In this document: piece by piece, positions 45,961 to 55,413 of the stretch
Position numbering within the stretch: position 1 is the stretch's first letter
Layout of the letters: every line of letters begins with the position of its first letter
Assembly: GCF_018141405.1 (NCBI RefSeq)
Contig: NZ_CP058648.1
Location: 2,185,001-2,249,000 of the forward strand
DNA: 64,000 bases
DNA from: Serpentinicella alkaliphila
GTDB lineage: Bacteria; Bacillota; Clostridia; Peptostreptococcales; Natronincolaceae
Reading direction: 5' to 3'
Translations under genes and position numbers: made by a program
The notes under the pieces: generated by a model
The model's input: the letters and a program-made list of their open reading frames with translations, nothing else
Database searches by the model: none
What the model was told of the DNA's origin: nothing

Positions 45961-46494
45961 ATGTTTGAAGGCACTACGATAGTGGCTGTTAAAAAGGAAA
46001 ATGGGGATTATGCTATGGCTGGAGACGGTCAGGTTACACTGAGTGAAAGGGTAGTTATAAAACATAAGGCGAGGAAAGTAAGACGTATTTATAACGACGA
46101 GGTTATTATTGGTTTTGCAGGCTCTGTTTCCGATGCAATAACATTAGCTGAAAAATTTGAAAGCTATCTAGAGAAACATAGTGGAAATATTAAACGTGCG
46201 GCCGTTGAAGTAGCTCAAAGTTGGAGACGAGATAAGGTATTAACTAAGCTGGAAGCAATGTTAATAGCTTTAAATAAAGACACCCTACTTATTATAAGTG
46301 GTACCGGAGAAGTAATTGAGCCGGATGACAGCGTAATTGCCATTGGTTCTGGTGGATCCTATGCACTAGCTGCTGCTAAAGCCTTGGTTGAAAATACTGA
46401 TTTAAAGGCAAAGGAAATTGTACTTAAATCTATGGAAATAGCAGCAAATATTTGTGTCTATACAAATAATGAAATAACTGTTGAATCAGTATAA
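45961..46494 (+). CDS. hslV: ATP-dependent protease peptidase subunit HslV (ClpQ)
   Basis: HslV is the peptidase ring of the HslUV protease. After a short prefix MFEG, the mature N-terminal nucleophile begins [14 protein letters not shown] and [12 protein letters not shown] are family motifs. The ATG at 45961 puts the Thr at position 5, as expected; an in-frame GTG at 45952 lies within the GGCGGTG site. hslU follows after 29 bases. Confidence 0.96.
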   Translation: MFEGTTIVAVKKENGDYAMAGDGQVTLSERVVIKHKARKVRRIYNDEVIIGFAGSVSDAITLAEKFESYLEKHSGNIKRAAVEVAQSWRRDKVLTKLEAMLIALNKDTLLIISGTGEVIEPDDSVIAIGSGGSYALAAAKALVENTDLKAKEIVLKSMEIAANICVYTNNEITVESV

Positions 46495-46523
46495 GTTAAT
46501 CTTATATTAGAGAGGTGTAATTT

Positions 46524-47912
46524 ATGAGAAACTTAACGCCCCAGGAAATTGTACTAGAGTTAGATAGATATATTGTAGGCCAACAGGAGGCTAAAAAAGT
46601 AGTTGCTATTGCACTGAGGAATAGGCAGAGGAGAAAGAGGATACCTTTAGAGTTTCAAGAGGAAGTAAAGCCTAAAAATATAATAATGATTGGACCTACA
46701 GGTGTAGGTAAAACTGAAATTGCTAGAAGATTAGCTAAATTAATAGAGGCACCTTTCGTTAAGGTCGAAGCAACTAAGTATACAGAGGTTGGATACGTAG
46801 GCAGAGATGTTGAATCTATGATACGAGATTTAATAGAGGCATCTATAAGACTGACCAAGGAGATTCATATAGAAAAGTATAAGGAGCATGCTAAAACCTT
46901 AGCTAATGAAAGGTTGATTGATTTAATTGATCCTAAACCTAGAAAGCATTCAACTTTTAATAATCCACTAGATATGCTGTTTAAATCTCATGCTGACAAT
47001 GAGCAGGAAGATAGTTTAGAGGAGCAGCCTGATAAAAAGTTGAAAAGAGAGCATATAAAAAGACAATTAGAAGCAGGATTGCTAGAAGAACAAGTAGTTG
47101 AGATTGAAGTAGAGGATAGGTCCCCAACGACCCTAGGACTTTTTTCAGGCATGCCAGATGAAATGAATTTAAACCTTCAAGATATATTTGGTACTATGAT
47201 GCCTCAAAAAACTAAAAAAAGAAAAGTATCCATTTCTGATGCCAGAAAAATTCTTATAGAAGAAGAGGCTCAGAAGCTAATGGATATGGATGAGGTTATA
47301 AAACAGGCCATTTATAATGCTGAGCAAAATGGAATAATATTTATTGATGAAATTGATAAGATAGCTGGTAGACAAGGGGGTTCAGGACCTGACGTTTCGA
47401 GAGAGGGAGTTCAAAGAGACATACTTCCAATTATCGAAGGTTCAACTGTAATGACTAAATATGGTCCAGTGAAGACTGATCATATACTATTCATTGCTGC
47501 CGGCGCTTTCCATATTGCAAAGGTATCTGATCTTATTCCAGAACTACAGGGCAGATTCCCTGTTAGAGTAAATCTTAAAAGCTTAACAGAAGAGGATTTT
47601 AAGAAAATATTAACGCAACCTCAAAACGCTCTATTAACTCAGTATAAATTATTGCTTGAGACAGAAGGTATAAGATTAAACTTTACAGAGGAAGCTATAG
47701 AAGAGATTGCTAAAATTTCATATATTGCAAATGAGCGAGAAGATGATATAGGGGCAAGAAGATTACATACAATTGTTGAAATGCTATTAGAGGATATTTC
47801 TTTTAATGCCTCTGAATTAGATAGTGAAGAAGTTGAAATAAATAAAAACTACGTTCAGGAAATGTTAAATCACAAAGTTAAAAAGATAAGTGAAGACAAG
47901 TATATTATATAA
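46524..47912 (+). CDS. hslU: HslUV protease ATPase subunit HslU (ClpY)
   Basis: AAA+ unfoldase that feeds HslV. 462 residues: [20 protein letters not shown], Walker [10 protein letters not shown], an intermediate (I) domain at about 110-240, Walker [12 protein letters not shown], and the C-terminal ADIGARRL-type segment ([13 protein letters not shown]). AGAGGTG precedes the ATG. It is followed by codY after 17 bases as in Bacillus, though the recombinase gene codV is not beside them here. Confidence 0.97.
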   Translation: MRNLTPQEIVLELDRYIVGQQEAKKVVAIALRNRQRRKRIPLEFQEEVKPKNIIMIGPTGVGKTEIARRLAKLIEAPFVKVEATKYTEVGYVGRDVESMIRDLIEASIRLTKEIHIEKYKEHAKTLANERLIDLIDPKPRKHSTFNNPLDMLFKSHADNEQEDSLEEQPDKKLKREHIKRQLEAGLLEEQVVEIEVEDRSPTTLGLFSGMPDEMNLNLQDIFGTMMPQKTKKRKVSISDARKILIEEEAQKLMDMDEVIKQAIYNAEQNGIIFIDEIDKIAGRQGGSGPDVSREGVQRDILPIIEGSTVMTKYGPVKTDHILFIAAGAFHIAKVSDLIPELQGRFPVRVNLKSLTEEDFKKILTQPQNALLTQYKLLLETEGIRLNFTEEAIEEIAKISYIANEREDDIGARRLHTIVEMLLEDISFNASELDSEEVEINKNYVQEMLNHKVKKISEDKYII

Positions 47913-47929
47913 ACTAAGGAGGAGTATTT

Positions 47930-48709
47930 GTGGCGATAAGTTTGTTAGAAAAAACTAGAAGAATAAATAAAATTTTGCAACATGCGCCAGATCATGTAAT
48001 TTCTTTTAACGAGCTATGTAGGATTTTAAGTAGAATACTAGATGCTAATGTATATGTTTCAAGCTCTAAAGGAAAGGTGCTAGGTGTAAGTCTTACTGAT
48101 ACGACAGAAGTACCTATAATAAATGATGAAAATACTGGAGAGAAAAAGTTTCCAGATGAATATAACGAACAATTACTTTTAATTACAGAAACAAAGTATA
48201 ATATTACCCAGGATGAACTTTTAAAAATATTTAAATACGAAATTCAAAGTTATCATAAACTAGTGACTATAGTACCGATTTATGGAAGTGCTAAACGTCT
48301 AGGTACTTTAGTTCTTGCTAGGCATGATAGCGAATTTACGGATGAAGATTTAGTAATGGCAGAGTATAGTGCGACGGTAGTTGGATTAGAAATTTTAAGA
48401 TCTCAAACTGAGGAAATTGAGCAGGAGGCAAGAAAAAAGGCAGTTGTACAAATGGCTATAGGTACATTGTCATATTCAGAGCTAGAGGCAGTAGAGCACA
48501 TTTTTAATGAGTTAGAAGGTGAAGAAGGTTTGTTAGTTGCTAGTAAAATCGCGGATAGGGTAGGTATTACTAGATCAGTTATAGTAAATGCTTTAAGAAA
48601 ATTTGAAAGTGCTGGTATAATTGAATCAAGATCACTGGGCATGAAGGGAACTCATATAAGAATTCTGAATAAGTATTTATTAGATGAATTAAGAAAATTA
48701 AAAAGATAA
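47930..48709 (+). CDS. codY: GTP- and branched-chain-amino-acid-sensing regulator CodY
   Basis: CodY represses nutrient-scavenging, sporulation and virulence genes in rich conditions. 259 residues: N-terminal GAF domain (about 1-155) binding isoleucine, and C-terminal winged helix with [20 protein letters not shown] then [20 protein letters not shown]. The GTG start follows AAGGAGGAG. Its position next to the flagellar operon and HslUV matches Bacillus. Confidence 0.97.
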   Translation: MAISLLEKTRRINKILQHAPDHVISFNELCRILSRILDANVYVSSSKGKVLGVSLTDTTEVPIINDENTGEKKFPDEYNEQLLLITETKYNITQDELLKIFKYEIQSYHKLVTIVPIYGSAKRLGTLVLARHDSEFTDEDLVMAEYSATVVGLEILRSQTEEIEQEARKKAVVQMAIGTLSYSELEAVEHIFNELEGEEGLLVASKIADRVGITRSVIVNALRKFESAGIIESRSLGMKGTHIRILNKYLLDELRKLKR

Positions 48710-48724
48710 TATATTAGTTTTAAT

Positions 48725-48760
48725 AGGAGACAAATTGATGTTGATTTGTCTCCTGTTATT
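48725..48760 (+). terminator. Terminator after codY
   Basis: An 11-bp perfect stem AGGAGACAAAT / ATTTGTCTCCT with an 8-base loop, then GTTATTTTAT. It separates codY from the flagellar leader. Confidence 0.82.
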
Positions 48761-48792
48761 TTATATCATTATATTACAAAATAAAACATTTA

Positions 48793-48822
48793 TTGACACT
48801 ATATTGCTCAAGTATATATAAT
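48793..48822 (+). promoter_or_regulatory. Strong sigma-A-like promoter upstream of the flagellar operon
   Basis: TTGACA (48793-48798), an 18-base spacer and TATAAT (48817-48822), both perfect. It would give a leader of nearly 290 bases before flgB. A short hairpin CGAGT / ACTCG (48843-48856) lies at the start of that leader. Confidence 0.68.
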
Positions 48823-49115
48823 GCATGTAAGCTTGCTTGAGGCGAGTATGCACTCGTTTCTTGTGATTATTTATACATATACACTGTCCGTTTATAAACA
48901 TAAGATAGCATAATAGTGGTGCTGAAGTCCTAAAATGCCAAAATAATACAATAAAAAAAAGGATTCTATAAAATTTATGTCGAAAATACAAAATTAACAA
49001 CTTTTACTATTAGAAATGTTGTATAATTATGAAGGAAACCCACGATTAATGTCGAAAATTATAATTAATATTTCTATACATAAACTGAAATTTTATTTAA
49101 GGGGGAGAAGTAAAA
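48823..49115. other. Non-coding leader before flgB
   Basis: About 290 bases without a supported gene. It contains a small hairpin (48843-48856), the Spo0A boxes and a second TATAAT. I looked for a cyclic di-GMP riboswitch and for a sigma-D type promoter and found neither with confidence. Confidence 0.45.
48978..49056 (+). promoter_or_regulatory. Two perfect Spo0A boxes flanking a -10 element
   Basis: TGTCGAA occurs at 48978-48984 and 49050-49056, each inside the 11-mer ATGTCGAAAAT, 72 bases apart on the same strand. A TATAAT (49022-49027) lies between, with no good -35. The first box would sit near -55 and the second near +20 of that start. TGTCGAA is the established 0A box; control of motility by Spo0A is inferred. 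Confidence 0.6.
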
Positions 49116-49523
49116 TTGGTTTTAAATAATATGTTTAAGGACGTTGACATATTGACTAAGGGATTAAATGCCTCATGGAAAAGAAATGAGGTCATTTCAA
49201 ATAATATAGCGAATGTTAATACTCCAAATTATAAGAAGATGGAAGTTAAATTTGAAGAATTATTAAAGAATCAGCTAAATAATAAAGTGCTAAAAGGTGC
49301 TAATACAAATGAAAGGCATATACCTATTGGAAACAACAGGGATTTAAATTATAAGGTGAGTACAAATAAGGATTATAGTACCCGTAGGGATGGAAACAAC
49401 GTAGACATAGATATTGAGATGGCAGATATGGCTAAAAACGACATTTACTATAGAACTTTATCGACTCAACTAAATAACAAGGTGCAAAGAATTAAATTAG
49501 TTATTAGCGAAGGGAAGAGATAA
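49116..49523 (+). CDS. flgB: Flagellar basal-body rod protein FlgB
   Basis: Proximal rod subunit, 135 residues, with the rod-family motif NEVISNNIANVNTPNYKK near the N-terminus. The TTG start at 49116 follows GGGGGAG (49101-49107); an in-frame ATG is at 49131. It is the first gene of a flagellar operon of at least 19 genes that continues past the window. Confidence 0.95.
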   Translation: MVLNNMFKDVDILTKGLNASWKRNEVISNNIANVNTPNYKKMEVKFEELLKNQLNNKVLKGANTNERHIPIGNNRDLNYKVSTNKDYSTRRDGNNVDIDIEMADMAKNDIYYRTLSTQLNNKVQRIKLVISEGKR

Positions 49524-49525
49524 TA

Positions 49526-49969
49526 ATGGGTATTTTTAATGCAATAAATATTAGTGCCACAGGATTAAGCGCTGAAAGGCTACGAATGGATGTAATATCA
49601 AAAAATATTGCTAATGCAAATACTACAAGAACTGCAAATGGTGGCCCTTATAGAAGGCAAGTAGTTACCTTTGCTACTTCTGATAATAAAACTCCCTTTT
49701 CAAAATTTCTAAACGATGCGACTAAAAAGAATGTAAAGCTTAAGGGCGTTGAAGTTACAGGGATTATAGATGATAAAACACCATTAAAACAAGTTTACGA
49801 TCCAGGCCATCCAGACGCGAATGAAGAGGGTTACGTTTTAATGCCAAATGTTGACACTATTACAGAAATGACTAATATGATTACAGCTACTAGAGCATAT
49901 GAGGCAAATGTAACAGCTATGAACACAATTAAAAGTATGGCCATGAAAGCCTTAGAAATTGGAAGGTAG
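49526..49969 (+). CDS. flgC: Flagellar basal-body rod protein FlgC
   Basis: Proximal rod subunit, 147 residues. The N-terminal ATGLSAERLRMDVISKNIAN and the C-terminal TEMTNMITATRAYEANVTAM are the paired coiled-coil ends of rod proteins. It follows flgB after two bases. Confidence 0.96.
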   Translation: MGIFNAINISATGLSAERLRMDVISKNIANANTTRTANGGPYRRQVVTFATSDNKTPFSKFLNDATKKNVKLKGVEVTGIIDDKTPLKQVYDPGHPDANEEGYVLMPNVDTITEMTNMITATRAYEANVTAMNTIKSMAMKALEIGR

Positions 49970-49976
49970 TGTGTAG

Positions 49977-50276
49977 ATGATAAATAAAATTAATCCAAGT
50001 ATTAATATAAATAATAAGGAACATAGCGTTTTAAAGAATACTGAGGAAAAACAAAGCAATTCCTTTTCAAGTATACTTACAAACGCTATTAATACTGTAA
50101 ATGGGCTAGAACAAGAAGCAGATAATTTATCAATCAAAATGGCTGCAGGGCAATTAGATAATATACATGAAGCTATGGTTGTTACTCAAAAAGCAGAAAT
50201 TTCAATGAGATATTTAATTGAAGTTAGAAATAAAGTTCTAGATGCTTATAGAGAAATTATGAGAATGCAAATATAA
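49977..50276 (+). CDS. fliE: Flagellar hook-basal body complex protein FliE
   Basis: FliE joins the MS ring to the rod. 99 residues with the family C-terminus DNIHEAMVVTQKAEISMRYL and ending LDAYREIMRMQI. It follows flgC by seven bases. Confidence 0.94.
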   Translation: MINKINPSININNKEHSVLKNTEEKQSNSFSSILTNAINTVNGLEQEADNLSIKMAAGQLDNIHEAMVVTQKAEISMRYLIEVRNKVLDAYREIMRMQI

Positions 50277-50314
50277 GTACTTAGCCAATTATAATTTTGA
50301 AAAGAGGTGGATGA

Positions 50315-51862
50315 ATGCCTGAGGCTCTAGAACAAATAAGAAATCAATTAAACGAATATTTTCAGAGTTTAGATAAAAAACAAAAAACTAAAATCTTTTT
50401 ATCAACTCTTTTCATATTAATTTCTTTAACTGCAATTATTTTATATTTTTCTAGACCACAATATGTGGTTCTTCATAACGATTTAAGTGCTAAAGAGGCT
50501 GGAGAAGTTTTAAATATATTAGAAAGTAATGGCATTAAAGCCAAATTAGATACTAGTAGTGTTGTAAAAGTACCTAGAAAAGATTTAGAAAAATCACAAG
50601 TAGCTTTGGCTACCCAAGGGATACCAAGTGATAATATATCAGAGGATTTATTTGTAGGAAGTTCTTTCATGCAAACAAGTGAGGATAGAGCTAGGGATTC
50701 TAGAATCAAGAAGCAAAATTATTTAAGAATGACGATTGAACAAATACCAGGTATAGAGAGAGCAGTAGTAAACTTATCTATACCTGAAAGAACAGGCTTT
50801 GTTTTATCAAACGATGTAGATATAGCTAAAGCTTCGGTTTATTTAGCTCTAAGTAAAAACAATTTAGATAACCCTAGTGTTGAGGGTATTGTAGGACTAG
50901 TTGCAAATGCTGTTCCTGGATTGTCTCCTGAAAATGTTACAGTTCACGGTACGGACGGAAGAATCTTAAATTCTAAGAAATCAGATGACGGCGATTTCTC
51001 TAATGCTACTGAACAACTTTCTTTACAACAAGTAGTTAAAAATGATTTAGAGAAAAGTATTACAGATTTTCTATCTGTTGTTTATGGTTATGGAAATGTA
51101 GCAGTTATGGCCAATGTTAAGCTTGATTTTAACAGTGAAGTAATGGAAGTTAGAGAATTCTCACCTCCGATAGAAGGGGAGAATGAGGGGATCATTAGAA
51201 GCATGCAATCTTTAGAGTCGATGGCTCGAAATGGTGGTGCCGACGGGATTCCGGGTACAGATACAAATACTGAGGACCCTACTCAATATGCTGAAATTGA
51301 TGCTAATACTTCAACATATACAGAAGCAAGTAAAACAATTAACTATGAAATAAATGAAGTATATAAAAAAATTGTTAAGGCAAAAGGCCAAATTCAAGAT
51401 ATAACAGTGGCTGTGTTTGTTAATACGTCTAACTTACCAGACGGAAGTTTAAGTGATGAGGAAAGACGTGAATTAACTAATATGGTTTCTGCTGCAGCGG
51501 GATTAGATACAAGGGTAGTACAAGTAGCAGCTAGAGAGTTTAATATAGATATAAAAGATAATTGGCAATCAATCTTTGATGATGCTACATTAGGTACAAA
51601 ACCGATTGTTCCATTATGGGCTATACCATTACTAGCATTCTTAATCTTAGGACTAGGATATTTTGGTTATAGAACAATCACTAAAAAGAAAAATAAAGAG
51701 GAATTAGAACCTATATTCGATACTCAAGTACAAAAACCAGTATTTGAAGAAATTGATTTGGAGTTATCAGGTTCTCAAGTTAAGCAACAAGTAGAACGAT
51801 TAGTCAGTAAAAAACCTGATGCAGTTGCTCAACTATTGAAAAATTGGCTTAGTGAAGATTAG
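50315..51862 (+). CDS. fliF: Flagellar MS-ring protein FliF
   Basis: FliF forms the membrane ring. 515 residues: TM1 at about 23-43 (LFILISLTAIILYF), ring-building domains (RKDLEKSQVALATQGIPS; FMQTSEDRARDSRIKKQNYL), TM2 at about 432-452, and the cytoplasmic FliG-binding tail VAQLLKNWLSED. AGAGGTGG precedes the ATG. Confidence 0.97.
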   Translation: MPEALEQIRNQLNEYFQSLDKKQKTKIFLSTLFILISLTAIILYFSRPQYVVLHNDLSAKEAGEVLNILESNGIKAKLDTSSVVKVPRKDLEKSQVALATQGIPSDNISEDLFVGSSFMQTSEDRARDSRIKKQNYLRMTIEQIPGIERAVVNLSIPERTGFVLSNDVDIAKASVYLALSKNNLDNPSVEGIVGLVANAVPGLSPENVTVHGTDGRILNSKKSDDGDFSNATEQLSLQQVVKNDLEKSITDFLSVVYGYGNVAVMANVKLDFNSEVMEVREFSPPIEGENEGIIRSMQSLESMARNGGADGIPGTDTNTEDPTQYAEIDANTSTYTEASKTINYEINEVYKKIVKAKGQIQDITVAVFVNTSNLPDGSLSDEERRELTNMVSAAAGLDTRVVQVAAREFNIDIKDNWQSIFDDATLGTKPIVPLWAIPLLAFLILGLGYFGYRTITKKKNKEELEPIFDTQVQKPVFEEIDLELSGSQVKQQVERLVSKKPDAVAQLLKNWLSED

Positions 51863-51873
51863 AGGTGTATTTT

Positions 51874-52884
51874 ATGAGTAAAAAAGGGGCATTGACTGGA
51901 CGAGAAAAGGCAGCAATCTTATTAATTAGCTTAGGTCCAGAGTATTCTGCGCAAATATTTAAACATCTAAATGACGATGAGATTGAAGAACTTACGTTAG
52001 AAATAGCTAATATGAGAAAGGTTTCTCCAGATGAAAAAGAAAGAATTCTTGATGAGTTTTACCAAATATGCGTAGCTCAAGAGTATATTTCTGAAGGTGG
52101 TATAAATTATGCTAAAGATGTTCTTGAAAAAGCTTTAGGTTCTCATAAAGCTCTAGAAATAATAAATAAGCTAACTGCATCTTTACAAGTTAAACCCTTT
52201 GATTTCGCCAGAAAGGCTGATCCAGGGCAATTATTAAACTTTATACAAAATGAGCATCCACAAACAATTGCATTAATTCTAGCCTATTTACCTTTTAATC
52301 AATCAGCTCAGATTCTATCTTCATTGCCACAAGCAAAGCAATCTGATGTTGCGAGAAGGATTGCTACTATGGACAGGACTTCTCCTGAAATTATTAAAGA
52401 GGTCGAATCTGTTCTAGAAAGAAAACTATCATCACTTGTAAGCCAAGACTATACAAGTGCAGGCGGAATTCAATCTATTGTTGATATTCTTAACTCAGTT
52501 GATAGGGGTACAGAGAAGAATATTATGGATACCTTGGAATTACAGGATGCAGAGCTTGCTGAAGAAATACGTAAGAGAATGTTTGTATTTGAAGATATTA
52601 TTAATCTTGATAGCACATCAATTCAAAGGTTCATTAAAGAAATTGATAATAGCGATTTAACAGTCGCATTAAAAGGTGCAACAGAAGAAGTTGCAAGTGT
52701 TATTTATGCTAATATGTCTAAACGTATGGGCGAAATGATAAAAGAGGATATGGAATTTATGGGTCCTGTTAGATTGAGAGATGTAGAAGAAGCGCAACAA
52801 AAAATTGTTAACGTCATAAGAAAGCTTGAAGAAGCAGGGGAAATAATTATTGCCCGTGGTGGAGGAGATGAAATCATTGCATAA
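51874..52884 (+). CDS. fliG: Flagellar motor switch protein FliG
   Basis: FliG is the rotor protein that meets the stator. 336 residues: N domain (LTGREKAAILLISLGPE), middle domain with EHPQTIALILAYLP, and C-terminal torque helix with VRLRDVEEAQQKIV. I use the ATG at 51874 after AGAGGTG (51861-51867); an upstream in-frame GTG at 51865 lies in that site. It overlaps fliH by 17 bases. Confidence 0.97.
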   Translation: MSKKGALTGREKAAILLISLGPEYSAQIFKHLNDDEIEELTLEIANMRKVSPDEKERILDEFYQICVAQEYISEGGINYAKDVLEKALGSHKALEIINKLTASLQVKPFDFARKADPGQLLNFIQNEHPQTIALILAYLPFNQSAQILSSLPQAKQSDVARRIATMDRTSPEIIKEVESVLERKLSSLVSQDYTSAGGIQSIVDILNSVDRGTEKNIMDTLELQDAELAEEIRKRMFVFEDIINLDSTSIQRFIKEIDNSDLTVALKGATEEVASVIYANMSKRMGEMIKEDMEFMGPVRLRDVEEAQQKIVNVIRKLEEAGEIIIARGGGDEIIA

Positions 52885-53629
52885 GGTATACAAGTCAGCT
52901 AATGTTACTCTCGGACAAAAGAAATCCCTTGAATATACTCAAGTATATACAGAGAGTGTTCCTCAACAGGTTGATAATGAGATAACAGAAAAGAGACAAT
53001 TGGATGTTGAGTTAGAAATTCAAAATCGAATTAACGAAGCTGAGCTTGAATGTGAAAGAATGATAGAACAAGCTCAGATTGAAGTGAACCAAATACTGGC
53101 TGAAGCTTATGATGATAGCAAAGCCATCATGGAGAAGGCTAAGGAAGATGGATACCAGGATGGCTTTGAGCAAGGAAAAAAAGAAGGATTTAATCTATAT
53201 AATGCTTTAATTGATGAGGTAAATCAACTGAAGCAGGAAGTATATAAGTATAAAAAAGAAACAGCGAAACAACTGGAAAAAGATATAGTTAAATTAATAA
53301 TCGATAGTATTAGTAAAATTATTAATCACGAGCTAAATGAAAATAATGAATTGATTTTAAATGTGATTAAAGTTGCTATAGATAAATGTACCTTTACAGA
53401 AAGTCTAATCATCAGGGTTAGTGAGGATGACTATGAAACAGTTAATTCATCCATAAATAGAATATATATGATGACTGAGGGAATTGACCAAGTAGAAATA
53501 AAATGTGATAAATTTTTAAAGTCTGGAAGTGTAGTAATTGACACTGTATCTGGAAAGATAGATGCAAGTATAGAGACCCAAATAAAGCAAATTGAAAATG
53601 CCTTTAATGAATTGTTAAGAAGTGAGTGA
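52868..53629 (+). CDS. fliH: Flagellar export apparatus stalk protein FliH
   Basis: FliH regulates the export ATPase FliI. 253 residues: charged coiled coil at about 35-120 (EIQNRINEAELECERMIEQA), then GYQDGFEQGKKEGF with spaced glycines, and an ATP synthase delta-like C-terminus. The ATG at 52868 follows GGTGGAGGAG within the end of fliG; the frame is open to 52850 but lacks a better site. Confidence 0.9.
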   Translation: MKSLHKVYKSANVTLGQKKSLEYTQVYTESVPQQVDNEITEKRQLDVELEIQNRINEAELECERMIEQAQIEVNQILAEAYDDSKAIMEKAKEDGYQDGFEQGKKEGFNLYNALIDEVNQLKQEVYKYKKETAKQLEKDIVKLIIDSISKIINHELNENNELILNVIKVAIDKCTFTESLIIRVSEDDYETVNSSINRIYMMTEGIDQVEIKCDKFLKSGSVVIDTVSGKIDASIETQIKQIENAFNELLRSE

Positions 53630-53633
53630 TTAT

Positions 53634-54947
53634 ATGCAAAGCATTTCCTTAGATAAGTATTACAAATCTTTAAATTCACTTAATTTAGTGAAATATACCG
53701 GGAGTGTATCACAGGTTATAGGTCTAACAATAGAGTCAATAGGGCCAGCGGTTAAGGTTGGAGAGGTATGCAAAATATTTCCGCTCAAGGGAAATGAGCC
53801 AATTTTGGCAGAGGTTGTTGGCTTTAAAGAGAAAAAGGTTTTACTTATGCCCCTAGGTGAAATGGAAGGGATTGGTCCAGGAAGTAAAGTAGAAGCTATG
53901 GATACTTCTTTGCAAGTTAAAGTAGGGCCAGAATTACTAGGTAGAGTTTTAGATGGACTAGGAAATCCTTTGGATGGTTTAAGTCAAATAGAAGATACAA
54001 CCACTTATCCAGTAATGGGTAAGCCCCCTAATCCATTAGTAAGGGCTAGAATAACTGAACCTTTATCATTAGGTGTTAGAGCTATAGACGGAATGCTCAC
54101 CTGTGGTAATGGACAGAGAATCGGTATTTTTGCAGGTAGTGGGGTTGGAAAAAGTACTTTGTTAGGAATGATAGCAAGAAATACCAATGCAGAAGTAAAT
54201 GTTATTGCACTAATTGGTGAGAGGGGAAGAGAGGTTAAGGAGTTTATTGAAAACGACTTAAAGGAAGAGGGATTGAGAAAATCAGTAGTAATAGTTGCTA
54301 CCTCAGACCAGCCACCTCTAATAAGAATGAAAGGTGCACTTCTGGCTACTTCAATAGCAGAATTTTTCAGAGATCAAGGTAAAAATGTAATGCTAATGAT
54401 GGACTCAGTAACTAGGTTTTCTATGGCTCAAAGGGAAGTTGGACTAGCTATAGGGGAGCCCCCTGTTACAAAAGGTTATACACCTTCGGTTTTTGCTATA
54501 TTACCTAAGCTTCTTGAACGCTCGGGAACTGCTGAAAAAGGAGCTATTACAGGTTTATATACAGTATTAGTCGATGGCGATGATATGAACGAACCAATTG
54601 CTGATGCTGTTAGGGGGATACTAGATGGCCATATAGTTTTATCTAGAAAGATGGCAAATAGGAACCATTATCCTGCTATTGACGTATTAGCAAGTGTTAG
54701 CAGGGTAATGTCGAATATTGTACCTGGTGAGCATAGGGAAATCTCTAACTCTATTAAAGAGGTAATTTCAGTTTATAGAGAGGCAGAGGATTTAATAAAT
54801 ATCGGAGCTTATTCAAAGGGTTCCAATAAAAAAATAGATTATGCTATTACAAATATAGAAAAAATAAATAGTTTTCTACAGCAAGGTACTCATGAAAAAA
54901 CTAATTTTTTAGAAACTCAAGAACTAATGAAAAAAATCTTAAGTTAA
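53634..54947 (+). CDS. fliI: Flagellum-specific ATPase FliI
   Basis: FliI energises flagellar protein export. F1-beta-like ATPase of 437 residues with Walker A FAGSGVGKSTLLG, GERGREVKEFIE, Walker B VMLMMDSVTRFSMAQREVG and PSVFAILPKLLERSG. Start is ambiguous: the ATG at 53634 or a GTG at 53622 that overlaps fliH by eight bases; neither has a strong ribosome-binding site, which suggests coupling to fliH. Confidence 0.95.
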   Translation: MQSISLDKYYKSLNSLNLVKYTGSVSQVIGLTIESIGPAVKVGEVCKIFPLKGNEPILAEVVGFKEKKVLLMPLGEMEGIGPGSKVEAMDTSLQVKVGPELLGRVLDGLGNPLDGLSQIEDTTTYPVMGKPPNPLVRARITEPLSLGVRAIDGMLTCGNGQRIGIFAGSGVGKSTLLGMIARNTNAEVNVIALIGERGREVKEFIENDLKEEGLRKSVVIVATSDQPPLIRMKGALLATSIAEFFRDQGKNVMLMMDSVTRFSMAQREVGLAIGEPPVTKGYTPSVFAILPKLLERSGTAEKGAITGLYTVLVDGDDMNEPIADAVRGILDGHIVLSRKMANRNHYPAIDVLASVSRVMSNIVPGEHREISNSIKEVISVYREAEDLINIGAYSKGSNKKIDYAITNIEKINSFLQQGTHEKTNFLETQELMKKILS

Positions 54948-54960
54948 AGAAGGTATGCTA

Positions 54961-55404
54961 ATGTCAAAAAACTATTCATTTCGTTTTGAAAGCATTCTTA
55001 ATTTAAAAGACAAAGTGGAAGAAAGTAAAAAAAATGAATTTGGTTTAGCTGTAAGAAAGCTAGATTTGGAGAAAAATAACTTAAATCTACTAAAAGATCA
55101 ACGGCAAGAAATGATAGAAAGCTTCAATATTAAATCTAAAAACATTACTACTGTACAGGAGTATAGAAATTTATCTAACAATTTACAAATTTTAGATAAA
55201 AACATTAACAGACAAAAATCTATAATTATGAGACATGAGAGCGAAGTAGATAAGTGCAAGGTAGCTCTAATTAATGCTAAAAGAGAGACAAAAATATTTC
55301 AAAAGATAAAAGAAAATGATTTAATAGACTTTAAATATATGGAGTCTAAGCATGAGGAAATGCTAATTGATCATTTTGTTTCATTCAAAAGTAGTAAAAA
55401 ATAG
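54961..55404 (+). CDS. fliJ: Flagellar export protein FliJ
   Basis: A 147-residue, highly charged coiled-coil protein starting SKNYSFRFESILNLKD, the FliJ hallmark (FRxxxxLxxK). It is the stalk subunit that links FliI to the export gate. The ATG at 54961 is seven bases after AGAAGG; the ATG at 54955 is too close. Its place between fliI and the ylxF-position gene confirms the call. Confidence 0.9.
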   Translation: MSKNYSFRFESILNLKDKVEESKKNEFGLAVRKLDLEKNNLNLLKDQRQEMIESFNIKSKNITTVQEYRNLSNNLQILDKNINRQKSIIMRHESEVDKCKVALINAKRETKIFQKIKENDLIDFKYMESKHEEMLIDHFVSFKSSKK

Positions 55405-55413
55405 GAGGGTAAA

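Noticed and set aside
48761-49000. 79-codon frame on the - strand in the flagellar leader
   Set aside because: It overlaps promoter and leader signals, has no ribosome-binding site and reads as AT-rich noise.
48710-49115. Cyclic di-GMP riboswitch or sigma-D promoter before flgB
   Set aside because: Neither the conserved riboswitch core nor a TAAA-N15-GCCGATAT pattern could be found.
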